IMG/VR virus record: IMGVR_UViG_3300048016_000141
Coordinates: 1 to 26,228 of that record
From: a virus
Reading direction: 5' to 3' (one strand)
Length of the DNA: 26,228 nt
Made by a program: the position numbers and the translations under genes. This document shows, piece by piece, positions 1 through 7,298 of the stretch. Each line of letters begins with the position of its first letter. The first letter of the stretch is position 1. The notes below the pieces were generated by a model. That model did not search any database and was not told the DNA's origin. It saw nothing but the letters and a program-made list of their open reading frames with translations.

Positions 1-15
1 CGAATGGTGGGTGAG

Positions 16-50
16 AATGGTGGCGTGTTAGTAGCACGCCACCATTTTTT
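16..50 (+). terminator. Intrinsic terminator of the upstream (off-window) operon
   Basis: A perfect 12-bp stem (16-27 with 35-46, AATGGTGGCGTG and its complement) closes a 7-nt loop and runs into a T tract at 45-50. It lacks a T tract in the other orientation, so it acts on plus-strand transcripts. It probably ends the operon to the left, where terminase and portal genes would be expected. The left arm begins with a second copy of GAATGGTGG, also present at 2-10. Confidence 0.85.
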
Positions 51-95
51 CTTGGTTGATGTAACAACGCAGTAAATTTGTTGTATAGTTTGCTT

Positions 96-643
96 TGCCG
101 ACCAGCAAGCAATTCAGTTGCTTGCCATGGTGCCGGATAGCGTAACCGGCAGGCTGGGGTTTCCCGGCTGATGCGCGTGAAAGCCGCGACAACCTTCCGG
201 GGGCGGGGCCCGGAGCCATCAAGCGTGATGACTGATCGAATAGCGTAGCCGGTGCGCGAGTAGTCCGGCGATCTTAGTCGTCACACTTGATGGTGCGAAG
301 TACAAGGACTATCACGCTCCAGCAAAGCGAAACGCTGGTTTGTACCGGGCTGGCCGGGAAAGTTGAACACACAGTGCGTCAAAGTAGGGCGCAGGCCAGC
401 AAAACGTACTTGACAGCCGGAGAGACGGCACCCTCACATAGCCTTATGGGTCGAACCCAGCAGCGCGAAGCCCGGAATGCGATGTCCGGTGAGGCTATGT
501 GATGGTCGAGAAAAGTCGGCTGGATCGCTGCTGCAGCAGCTCCGAAGGAAGGCATGAGTATCAACCATCAACCACCACGCAAGTGGCCGGCCTTTCCTCC
601 CTGGGCCGGAGCCTTTAACCCGGCCTCGCGCCGGGTTTTTTTT
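96..643 (+). ncRNA. Candidate large structured phage non-coding RNA
   Basis: No convincing gene lies between the terminators at 16-50 and 617-643, but the stretch is dense with inverted repeats. Clear stems are 105-112/118-125 (8 bp, perfect), 131-136/146-151, 216-233/276-293 (18 positions with one C-A mismatch and one G-U wobble), 234-238/269-273 and 249-252/265-268 nested inside it, 300-305/340-345 enclosing 319-323/334-338, 349-355/394-400 (7 bp), and 434-443/493-502 (10 bp, extended by ACC/GGT). The last encloses hairpins 447-451/455-459 and 472-476/485-489, giving a three-way junction. A 14-bp palindrome lies at 527-540. The two loops at 137-145 and 239-247 share ATAGCGTA. The start is a guess from a possible -10 box TATAGT at 84-89, and the end is the terminator. 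Size and setting recall the large ornate phage RNAs (GOLLD, ROOL), but I cannot assign a family. Confidence 0.5.
617..643 (+). terminator. Intrinsic terminator directly before the head operon
   Basis: An 8-bp stem (AACCCGGC at 617-624 with GCCGGGTT at 630-637) closes a CTCGC loop and is followed by eight T residues (636-643). It would end transcription of the structured non-coding stretch upstream. The GTCGTGAC promoter motif begins at the very next base, 644. Confidence 0.85.
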
Positions 644-665
644 GTCGTGACGCGACACTGCCCGA
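644..665 (+). promoter_or_regulatory. Late promoter, GTCGTGAC type (site A)
   Basis: GTCGTGAC at 644-651 is followed by a -10-like hexamer GACACT at 654-659, whose second A and last T match the invariant positions of the other sites. The motif begins exactly 22 nt before the ATG at 666, and no Shine-Dalgarno sequence precedes that ATG. The predicted transcript is leaderless. The site abuts the T tract of the terminator at 617-643. The promoter role is inferred from the repeated pattern across the window. Confidence 0.7.
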
Positions 666-1823
666 ATGGGCTTATTCCTTGATCTCTTGCATGTACCGAT
701 CCGCGCCACCAACGATATGTTGGAGGGGCTCTACAAGGCGCTTTCCGACGGCCACGACCACGGGTCTGAAGGAATTTGGAAGCCCCACGATTCACCATTG
801 GTGCGCCGCCTGATCGAGCTGTTTACCGAGCGCGGCCTCGCCCGTCTGGACGCCGTGCACCAGCAGCTGCTGGCGTGGCAGTCTGGCGCCAACCACATTC
901 CCACTGCATCCATCCAGCCAACGCCGCCCGGCACACTCGCTCGCTGGAACGAGGCGGAGCTGTCCTTGGCGCGCCTGTACCTCGAAAGCCTGCCGCCCGC
1001 CGTGTGGACGTTGGACGACCACATGATCGCCATCGAGTACGTCGTGCAGCGGCACCTGCCCGCTGGCGAGCTCGTGGCCGAGGCCGACTGGCTCGCCACC
1101 AAGGCCACGATGATGGGCAAGGTGCAGGCAAACCTCGAAGGCAAGACGCCCACAGCGAAGCAGGCCGACGCCATCCTGGCTGTGTTGCCGTCAGCTGCGG
1201 CGCAAGCCACTGCGCTGTCTGCCGCCACACAGGCCGTGCTCACGTTCGCGCGCGCGCGTGCCGCTGAGCACGTTCAGGCCCTGTCCGACAACACCCGCCA
1301 CCGCCTGCGCGCCGTGGTGGTCGCCGATCTGGAGCAGCGGGCGCTGGGCAACCTGCCGCCCGGCACCAGCAGCCTGCAGACCAAACTGCTGGACGAGTTC
1401 GGCGCCCTTAATCGAGACTGGCGCCGCATCGCTGTCACCGAGGCCGGCGAGGCCCAGTTGCAGGGCTACATCGCCAACCTGAAGCCCGGCACCAAGGTGC
1501 AGCGCGTCGAGCGGTACGAGGGCGCGTGCGCCTTCTGCCGCAGCATCGATGGTCGCGTGGTCACGGTTGTCGCCGCCGATCACCCGGACAAAAACCCCGA
1601 CACCATGATCTGGCCGGGAAAGAACAACGTCGGCCGGTCCGCATCCCCCAAGAAGCGCGTCGGTGACGTGCTGGTGGACCGCGAGCCAGACGAGATGTGG
1701 CAAATCCCAGCCGGACTTGCTCACCCGCATTGCCGTGGTCGCTGGGTACCCGTGATTGAGGACGCCCCAGGCGACGACCCGGCTTTTGCGGATGAGCTGC
1801 GGGCTATTCTTGGCGGCGCTTGA
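666..1823 (+). CDS. MuF-like (SPP1 gp7-type) head morphogenesis protein
   Basis: The 385-residue protein is probably a minor capsid component that acts with the portal during prohead assembly. The C-terminal third has the signature of the Mu F / SPP1 gp7 domain: a region starting near residue 258 with RIAVTEAGEAQ, a C-x-x-C followed by IDG (Cys288, Cys291), and a late H-P-H-C-R motif (His353 to Arg357). In this family the Cys/His residues are thought to bind a metal. The N-terminal 250 residues are helical and not recognised in detail. The ATG at 666 is chosen because the GTCGTGAC motif lies 22 nt upstream, as for other first genes of operons here. The 3' end overlaps the convergent AraC-type gene by 20 bp. 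In related phages this gene follows the portal gene, which should lie to the left. Confidence 0.75.
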   Translation: MGLFLDLLHVPIRATNDMLEGLYKALSDGHDHGSEGIWKPHDSPLVRRLIELFTERGLARLDAVHQQLLAWQSGANHIPTASIQPTPPGTLARWNEAELSLARLYLESLPPAVWTLDDHMIAIEYVVQRHLPAGELVAEADWLATKATMMGKVQANLEGKTPTAKQADAILAVLPSAAAQATALSAATQAVLTFARARAAEHVQALSDNTRHRLRAVVVADLEQRALGNLPPGTSSLQTKLLDEFGALNRDWRRIAVTEAGEAQLQGYIANLKPGTKVQRVERYEGACAFCRSIDGRVVTVVAADHPDKNPDTMIWPGKNNVGRSASPKKRVGDVLVDREPDEMWQIPAGLAHPHCRGRWVPVIEDAPGDDPAFADELRAILGGA

Positions 1824-2199
1824 ATTGCGCCGGGGTTTCCCCTTGGTCGCGCCGAAACACCCGCGTCATGTGGGACTGGTCTGAAAATCCGCACGACGCC
1901 GCCACGTTTGCGAGGCTGCAACGCCCGGCAGCCAGCTTTCGCTTGGCGCACTCCATTTTTTGTTCCAGCACGTACTCCATGGGAGTCTTGCCCGTAACGT
2001 CGCGGAAGACTCGGGCGAAGTGAAAGCGGCTCATGCAGGCGCAGTCGGCCATCTCCGACAGACTTGCATTTATTCCCTCGTCCGATTTTGCAAACGTCTT
2101 TGCGCGCTCAATGCGAGCGCGTTTGTCATTCCCCACCCTTGCCCCCTGTTTTTGTTGTGGCGCCGCGTAAGAACACACAATTTCGGCGAAGTCTCTCAT
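1804..2199 (-). CDS. Stand-alone AraC-family DNA-binding regulator
   Basis: The 131-residue protein is an AraC/XylS-type DNA-binding domain with no sensor domain. After about 20 weakly structured residues come both helix-turn-helix halves: a first around residues 45-80 (SLSEMADCACMSRFHFARVF, then GKTPMEY) and a second around residues 95-130 (SLANVAASCGFSDQSHMTR, then GETPAQFKRR). The second half matches the AraC signature closely. An alternative start is GTG at codon 22 (2136), preceded by AGGGGG, which would give only the core domain. The gene is on the opposite strand to its neighbours. It overlaps the head gene by 20 bp at its 3' end and is divergent from the helicase gene, with 38 bp between the two starts. 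It has no GTCGTGAC promoter of its own, so it is probably expressed at another time. Transcriptional regulators of this type are uncommon within phage structural clusters; it may be a late acquisition. Its target is unknown. Confidence 0.8.
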   Translation of the reverse strand: MRDFAEIVCSYAAPQQKQGARVGNDKRARIERAKTFAKSDEGINASLSEMADCACMSRFHFARVFRDVTGKTPMEYVLEQKMECAKRKLAAGRCSLANVAASCGFSDQSHMTRVFRRDQGETPAQFKRRQE

Positions 2200-2215
2200 C
2201 CAAAAGAATCATGGT

Positions 2216-2237
2216 GTCGTGACCGTATCCTCTGACG
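2216..2237 (+). promoter_or_regulatory. Late promoter, GTCGTGAC type (site B)
   Basis: GTCGTGAC at 2216-2223 is followed by TATCCT at 2226-2231, the best match here to a sigma70-like -10 box. The motif begins exactly 22 nt before the ATG at 2238, and there is no Shine-Dalgarno site between. It lies in the 38-bp divergent gap shared with the AraC-type gene. Confidence 0.7.
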
Positions 2238-5200
2238 ATGCGGCAAATCCCACGACTTCTCATCAAGGCCGACGCAATTCCGGCTGACGCCCACTGGATC
2301 ACAGTCCATCCAAACGGCCCCGGGTCGAAGGGTCAGGCCGTGCTCATCCAGCCGCACCCGGATGGCTCTGCTCGCGTCATTGGTGGCGCTGGCGGCAGCT
2401 TGAACTACCTCAAGCTGCGAGGCGTTAAATCGCACTCTGATTACAAGGCTGAAGCCGGGAAAAAGGCCGCCGATAAGCGTGTTGCACGCAAAGAACAAAC
2501 CGCCGCTGACAAAGCCGCCGGCATCCATGGTGCCAAGGAGCAGGTCCGCAAGGACATTGCAGAGCAGCGCAAGAAGGCCGAGCAGTCGGTTATCAGCGCC
2601 GTCGCCAAAAAGGCAGGCTGGGCTCCCGAGGACATGGAGTTCCCCGAGGCCGACTACGAGCATTTATCCGAATCAGCGCGCGACAAGGTGCGGTCAAAAT
2701 TCCACCGCGACCTGCTCAGCAAGGCCAAGGAGGTAATCCAGCAGAGCCGTCAAATGCTGGTGATAAGCCCCGCCGCGCGTGAAGAGGCCGGCGTTGGCGA
2801 GGTTCCGCTGTTCTCCGATTCGCCTGATGAGGTGTCTGCCGCCGACCTTGACCCTGTTCGTCCGGTTGGTGCTGGGCTGGGGTTCCAAGCCGACTACAAA
2901 GGTCGTGCCGAGGCTGCCGGGCTGTCGCAGGAGAATCTCGAAGCCGAAGCGGCCGAAGTGAAAACGGGCGGCATGACGCCCGAGCAGCGCCAGAAGGCAC
3001 TGGCAAAAGGCGACGCCGCCAAACTAATCAAACAGGAGCTGGCTGGCATCAAGGAGCCCGCTGCACCAAAGGCTGACGCCAGCCTGATTTCCGCCAAGGA
3101 CGCCCTCGATCTGGTGAAGGAGGGCAAGAAGCTCGCACTCATCGAAAAGGCCGCCCGAGAGGCCAACGCCGACGTGGACAAGTCACCCGTGGAGCCCAAG
3201 GCATTCGTGCTGGAGACTACGGACGACGTGGACGCTTCGGTGCAGGAAGACCTCAAGAACGACCTACGCACCGCTCAGACCCGCGCTTTTCTGTCCGAAG
3301 TTGGCAAAATCGCAGGGGCTCAGCCAAACGAGACCTTGGGTGGGCACATGGGCGTTGGGGCGTACAACAGCATCAACGCACTGGCTATGGCCGTGGGTGG
3401 TGACGCCCTCGTGGATCGCTCCGTGGTGGACGTGCTGGGTGTGGCTGGCGCCGCTCAGGTGCTGGCGCGCCGCCTGCACTCCGACCTCAATCCTGACGAG
3501 GTTCAGCACGTCGCCGAGGGCATCCAGGACTGGCACGTCAACCACTACATGGCCACCAGCACCAAGGCGCTGAAGCAAGCGCGGGAGCTGACCGACGCCG
3601 CGGCCGCCATCGACCTCTCGGACGAGGCCAAAACAGGCGCCGACCTAGCGGTGGCCCAAGAGCTGAATTCGCGCCGCCGCGCTGCCGTCGGGGATGCTCA
3701 GCGCATCTTGGGGCAGGCATTGGGCGAGATGGAGGCGAACGCCGCACTGGTGGTTGCCATGAAAGGCCCGGGTTCCGGCGACTTTCAGGTATCCCTTGGC
3801 AACACGTCGCCCGAGGCTGCGATCACGCAGGTTCGGGCGATTGGGCTCCAGCCCGGCGACTACGAGCTGGAGAAAGTCGGTGGCGACACATTCCTCACCG
3901 TCACGCCTGCTGGCATGGCGCGCCTTGCCAAGCCCGTTGCGCGCGAGGACATTGCCCAAGTGCGGCGCAATCTGGCAATCATGCGCGGCGACCACGACGA
4001 GGACGGCTGGCTACCCATGGGCGTCGCCAATCGGCCCGACATGGTCATGGACGTGAAGTCTGGCGTGGCCGAGCGCATGGCGCAGCCGTTCCAGCCTGGT
4101 GAAGACCTGCAGGCCAGCCTGAAGACCTATATTGGGGCGCGGGCCGCAGACGGCGACGCTCCAGCCGACATCCTGTCCGACGTTCAATCCGCCGACTTCT
4201 TCCAAAAGGTCGGGGCAGGGCGCACGGAGGAATACCGCGCTGCGCTGGACGCCGTGGCCCCACTCAAGGGCGCGGACGGCAAGCAGCAGCGCGCTGAGGC
4301 GCTGGCTGACACCTTCGATAAATACGCCGACAGCCACGTGGCCGCCTTGGGAGGCGAGCGCACCACGCTCAACCGGCAGAAATTCCAGATTGACCAGCAC
4401 TCTGTGGACGCGCTCCACCGTGCGCTGGCGGAAACCCCAGAGGGCACCGCCGCCTACAAGCAAATCGGCGAGCTGACCAACAAGGACCAATCTGCCCTGC
4501 GCGAGCATTTTTACCGCCACATCGCCCGTGAGGACGCCGCCGCTGGTGCCATGCGCAAGGAGCTGGAGGAACACATCGCCGGCGAGCCCGAGAAAGAGTC
4601 TACCGATATGTTCGGGGACACTGTGCCCAACCCTGATTGGCAGGACTGGAAAACGCACCGCGACGGCATGGCTGCCAAGCTCAACGCCAGCAGCCTCACG
4701 TGGTCCAAGTACCTCAAGACAATGGGCGGCAACGAGCGTGCCTACGAAGCCGTGCAGGACGTTATTCGCTCGAAGATGGCCAGCTCGTTTATCGACGCCC
4801 ACAACAAGCTCAACCCGGACGCGCCCATGAAGCTGGGCAAGCGCACCATCCGAAACAACCTCAACCACTTGGACGCCGTTGACCCAGCCGCCCGCGAGGC
4901 TCGGCTGGCAAAGGACAAAGAGCTGGTGGACCGGCTGCGCAACCGGGTGGGTGGCAAGTATTCCAGCGGCTCAGTTGCCGACAAGATTGACGCCGCCAAG
5001 CAGGAGCAGGCCGCGTTTGAGCAGGCGCAGATGGGGTTCTTTTCGTCCGAGGACGCACCGGAGTCCACTGGACCCGGTCAGGACGGCGCTCCCGTGCCGC
5101 TGGGGGCTGACGAGCGCCACACCTTGGGGCACGCCGCCGAGCGGCAGATTGCGGCCATGGTGGGCCACGTTGGCGAGAATTTCAAACCCGGCCAGCCCAC

Positions 5201-6788
5201 GAAGCTATGGGGCGTATCCATGTCGGGCAAGTACGCCGCCCAGCAGCGCGCGATCAAGCTGGTAGCAGCCAATAAGCGCGCCATGCTGGCCGCCGGTGCC
5301 GGGTCAGGCAAAACCAACATGATGCTCGGTTCCCACGCGCACCTGTCTGGCATGGGAAAGGTCAAGCGGTCGATCATGATGGTGCCATCCGTCGTGCAGG
5401 GCCAATTCTCCGGCGAGGCATTGCGCCTGCTGGAACCCGGCAAGTTCAAGACCCACATTCAGCCCGGGGCGAGCCAGTCCGAGCGCATCGCAGCCTACAA
5501 GGACGCCGGCACGCACATTTGCGTCATGACCCACCAATCCTTCCGCGACGACATGGTGCACCTCGGCGCCAAGCACGCCGGAATTGACGAAGGCGCCATG
5601 ACGGCGAAGCTGCAGAGTATGAGCACCGACCAGCGGCGCGATTGGGCGGCTGGCGTGATGGGGAAAGAGGGTATCAACTTCGACGCTTCGTTTGTGGACG
5701 AGTCCCACGACACACTAAACCGGGCGGGGAAGGAAAATTCCAGCCTGGCCAACGTCATCGAGGCGGTCGGCCACCACACACCGTACCACGTGCTCTCGTC
5801 AGGCGACCCGGTAAAGAACGACGCCAGCGAGATTCACTCGATGCTGCAAAAGATGGACCCCAGCCGCTACGGCGACCGGGCGGCCTTCATGCGCCGCTAT
5901 GGCGCTGACACCATCGCCAGCAAGGAGGCGCTGCAGCGGGAAATGGCCCGCTACGTGTTCCCGACCTCCATCACGCCCGACGTCGCCGTCAGCCGCAGCA
6001 CGGAGACCGTGCCGCTGTCCAAGGGGCAGCAACAGGCTCTTGGTGAGCTCGACAAGCACCTGGCCCGCGCTCGCCTGGCGCAGCGCGCTGGCAAGGTGGA
6101 CGTGGAGGCCGTGCGCCACATCTCGCCCGGTTCGTTTGATGGTGTTCCCGAGGCGGAGCACGAGGCCGTGGCCGCCAAGCTGCAGAAGGCCGTGGGCATG
6201 CTCAAGTCGTCGGCGGTGAACCGCGTTATCAACACCCACCCCGACAACGCCAAGGTGCAGCGCGCCGTGGAGATGGTGCAGGCGCGGCCGGGCAAGCAGG
6301 GCGTGATCTTCGCCCGCAACCGCGAGGCCGTCAGCCAGTACAAGGCAGCCATGGAGAAGGCCGGGCGCAAGGTAGTGGTCATCACAGGCAGCGACAGCGC
6401 CAAGGAAAAAGACGCCAAGCGCCGAATGTTCAACCCGGAGCAGGGTGAGGCGCAAGCCGACGTGTTGATTGCGTCCGATGCTGGTGCCGTGGGCATGAAC
6501 CTGCAATCGGGCCAGTTCCTGATCCAGCACGATATCAGCCAGACGGCCAAGACGCACAGCCAGCGGAATGCCCGCATTCACCGCCTGGGGCAGAAGAATG
6601 GCGTGGAGCTGATCGACCTGCAGGGTGACCACCCGGAGGAACGCCGCAGCCGCGAGCGACTGGACCGCAAGTACGGACTCAAGAATATGATGGCTTCGCC
6701 GCTGGATGGGCTTGACGATACTGGCGTGGCTGGTGCCATTGCGGCCCGGCGCGCGGCAGCGCAGTCCGACCAGCAGGGTTTGTTTTGA
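2238..6788 (+). CDS. Giant polyvalent protein with C-terminal SNF2/DEAD-like helicase
   Basis: This is the largest gene of the window (1516 residues). The C-terminal third is a superfamily 2 helicase of SNF2 type: Walker A GAGSGKT at residues 1020-1026, Walker B/motif II DESH at 1154-1157, a motif V region (VGMNLQS) near residue 1416, and motif VI QRNARIHRLGQ at 1442-1452, a pattern typical of SNF2 proteins. The first 60 residues contain an HPNG...KGQAVLI...GGAGGSLNYLKLRG segment, a pattern I associate with phage head-region proteins, followed by a Lys/Ala/Glu-rich helical stretch. Residues 120-1000 are not recognised. It lies in the head cluster under its own promoter. By analogy with P1 DarB, a helicase-containing antirestriction protein carried in the capsid, it may be packaged and injected with the DNA to protect or process it. 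That role is inference; the helicase domain is clear. SNF2 proteins use ATP to move along double-stranded DNA. Confidence 0.85.
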   Translation: MRQIPRLLIKADAIPADAHWITVHPNGPGSKGQAVLIQPHPDGSARVIGGAGGSLNYLKLRGVKSHSDYKAEAGKKAADKRVARKEQTAADKAAGIHGAKEQVRKDIAEQRKKAEQSVISAVAKKAGWAPEDMEFPEADYEHLSESARDKVRSKFHRDLLSKAKEVIQQSRQMLVISPAAREEAGVGEVPLFSDSPDEVSAADLDPVRPVGAGLGFQADYKGRAEAAGLSQENLEAEAAEVKTGGMTPEQRQKALAKGDAAKLIKQELAGIKEPAAPKADASLISAKDALDLVKEGKKLALIEKAAREANADVDKSPVEPKAFVLETTDDVDASVQEDLKNDLRTAQTRAFLSEVGKIAGAQPNETLGGHMGVGAYNSINALAMAVGGDALVDRSVVDVLGVAGAAQVLARRLHSDLNPDEVQHVAEGIQDWHVNHYMATSTKALKQARELTDAAAAIDLSDEAKTGADLAVAQELNSRRRAAVGDAQRILGQALGEMEANAALVVAMKGPGSGDFQVSLGNTSPEAAITQVRAIGLQPGDYELEKVGGDTFLTVTPAGMARLAKPVAREDIAQVRRNLAIMRGDHDEDGWLPMGVANRPDMVMDVKSGVAERMAQPFQPGEDLQASLKTYIGARAADGDAPADILSDVQSADFFQKVGAGRTEEYRAALDAVAPLKGADGKQQRAEALADTFDKYADSHVAALGGERTTLNRQKFQIDQHSVDALHRALAETPEGTAAYKQIGELTNKDQSALREHFYRHIAREDAAAGAMRKELEEHIAGEPEKESTDMFGDTVPNPDWQDWKTHRDGMAAKLNASSLTWSKYLKTMGGNERAYEAVQDVIRSKMASSFIDAHNKLNPDAPMKLGKRTIRNNLNHLDAVDPAAREARLAKDKELVDRLRNRVGGKYSSGSVADKIDAAKQEQAAFEQAQMGFFSSEDAPESTGPGQDGAPVPLGADERHTLGHAAERQIAAMVGHVGENFKPGQPTKLWGVSMSGKYAAQQRAIKLVAANKRAMLAAGAGSGKTNMMLGSHAHLSGMGKVKRSIMMVPSVVQGQFSGEALRLLEPGKFKTHIQPGASQSERIAAYKDAGTHICVMTHQSFRDDMVHLGAKHAGIDEGAMTAKLQSMSTDQRRDWAAGVMGKEGINFDASFVDESHDTLNRAGKENSSLANVIEAVGHHTPYHVLSSGDPVKNDASEIHSMLQKMDPSRYGDRAAFMRRYGADTIASKEALQREMARYVFPTSITPDVAVSRSTETVPLSKGQQQALGELDKHLARARLAQRAGKVDVEAVRHISPGSFDGVPEAEHEAVAAKLQKAVGMLKSSAVNRVINTHPDNAKVQRAVEMVQARPGKQGVIFARNREAVSQYKAAMEKAGRKVVVITGSDSAKEKDAKRRMFNPEQGEAQADVLIASDAGAVGMNLQSGQFLIQHDISQTAKTHSQRNARIHRLGQKNGVELIDLQGDHPEERRSRERLDRKYGLKNMMASPLDGLDDTGVAGAIAARRAAAQSDQQGLF

Positions 6789-6802
6789 GGTAACCTCACG
6801 CC

Positions 6803-6997
6803 ATGAGAACTCTTGCCGCACTAATCCTTGCATTCGCCGCAACCGGCGCAGTCGCCAATACCAGCGCCTGCTACAACATCCAGGACGCCGACGCCCGCAC
6901 TATGTGTCTGGCGCGAGCCCACCGGGAGCCTAGCCAGTGCTACTCGATCCAGCGGGCCGACCTTCGGTCGCAGTGTCTCGCTGAGGTGCGCAAATGA
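6803..6997 (+). CDS. Small exported protein with duplicated Cys motif
   Basis: The 64-residue protein has a signal peptide (MR, then a hydrophobic run to about residue 18, cleavage probably after AVA). The mature part is two copies of one motif, C-Y-x-I-Q-x-A-D-x-R-x-x-C-L-A, at residues 23-37 and 46-60, each with two Cys 12 residues apart (23/35 and 46/58). Disulfide-linked helical hairpins in the periplasm are a reasonable guess. GAGG at 6787-6790 is a distant ribosome site (12-nt spacing) and overlaps the stop of the helicase gene. The stop overlaps the next start (ATGA). Its function is unknown; an effect on the host envelope is possible. Confidence 0.65.
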   Translation: MRTLAALILAFAATGAVANTSACYNIQDADARTMCLARAHREPSQCYSIQRADLRSQCLAEVRK

Positions 6998-7251
6998 AGA
7001 AGCACATCGAGAACACCCGGGCTCACTTGGGTGAGCTGCACAGCCTGGCCGCCAAGACCGAGGCCGCCGAGCGCCGCATCCTGCAAAGCGCAACGTCCCG
7101 TCTTGACGAGGTGAATGCCGCCATCGAGCGCCTGCACCCCGGCGTCGAGACTGCACCCGATGCGTCGCAGGAGCGCTATCTGTCCCTAATTAATGAACGC
7201 GGCCAACTCGGCACCGTTATTGCGAAGGCACGGCAGGCGTTGGGCGAGTAA
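6994..7251 (+). CDS. Small helical protein of unknown function
   Basis: The 85-residue protein is rich in Ala, Glu, Arg and Leu and looks like two long helices with coiled-coil character (residues 1-45 and 58-83) split by a HPGVETAPD turn. It starts inside the stop of the exported-protein gene (ATGA overlap), so the two are translationally coupled and end the operon that begins with the helicase gene. No family is recognised. A short GC hairpin (7255-7259/7264-7268) follows but has no T tract. Confidence 0.6.
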   Translation: MKKHIENTRAHLGELHSLAAKTEAAERRILQSATSRLDEVNAAIERLHPGVETAPDASQERYLSLINERGQLGTVIAKARQALGE

Positions 7252-7276
7252 ATCCGGGTCGTCACCCGCGCCGTCA

Positions 7277-7298
7277 GTCGTGACGCAAGAATTCGCTC
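7277..7298 (+). promoter_or_regulatory. Late promoter, GTCGTGAC type (site C)
   Basis: GTCGTGAC at 7277-7284 is followed by AAGAAT at 7287-7292. The motif starts exactly 22 nt before the ATG at 7299, with no Shine-Dalgarno site. The first 16 bases are identical to site F at 22529. It would drive the protease-scaffold-capsid operon. Confidence 0.75.

Noticed and set aside
222-237. CGTGAT near 224 as a further promoter copy
   Set aside because: The first two bases of the motif differ and the -10 position lacks the invariant A and T; it is part of a long stem.
444-492. Possible tRNA-like fold in the three-way junction
   Set aside because: There is no acceptor stem with CCA, no TTCGANNC arm and the hairpin loops have the wrong sizes.
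287-502. 71-residue plus-strand ORF in the left non-coding stretch
   Set aside because: It has no ribosome site or promoter motif, an implausible composition, and lies across several strong stems.
1820-2235. Two short plus-strand ORFs opposite the AraC-type gene
   Set aside because: The minus-strand frame carries both complete AraC helix-turn-helix halves; the plus-strand frames show nothing recognisable and have no ribosome site.
5799-6842. 347-residue minus-strand ORF opposite the helicase domain
   Set aside because: It is an antisense shadow of the helicase gene, whose motifs are intact on the plus strand.
7255-7268. Possible terminator after the 85-residue protein gene
   Set aside because: The stem is only five base pairs and no T tract follows.
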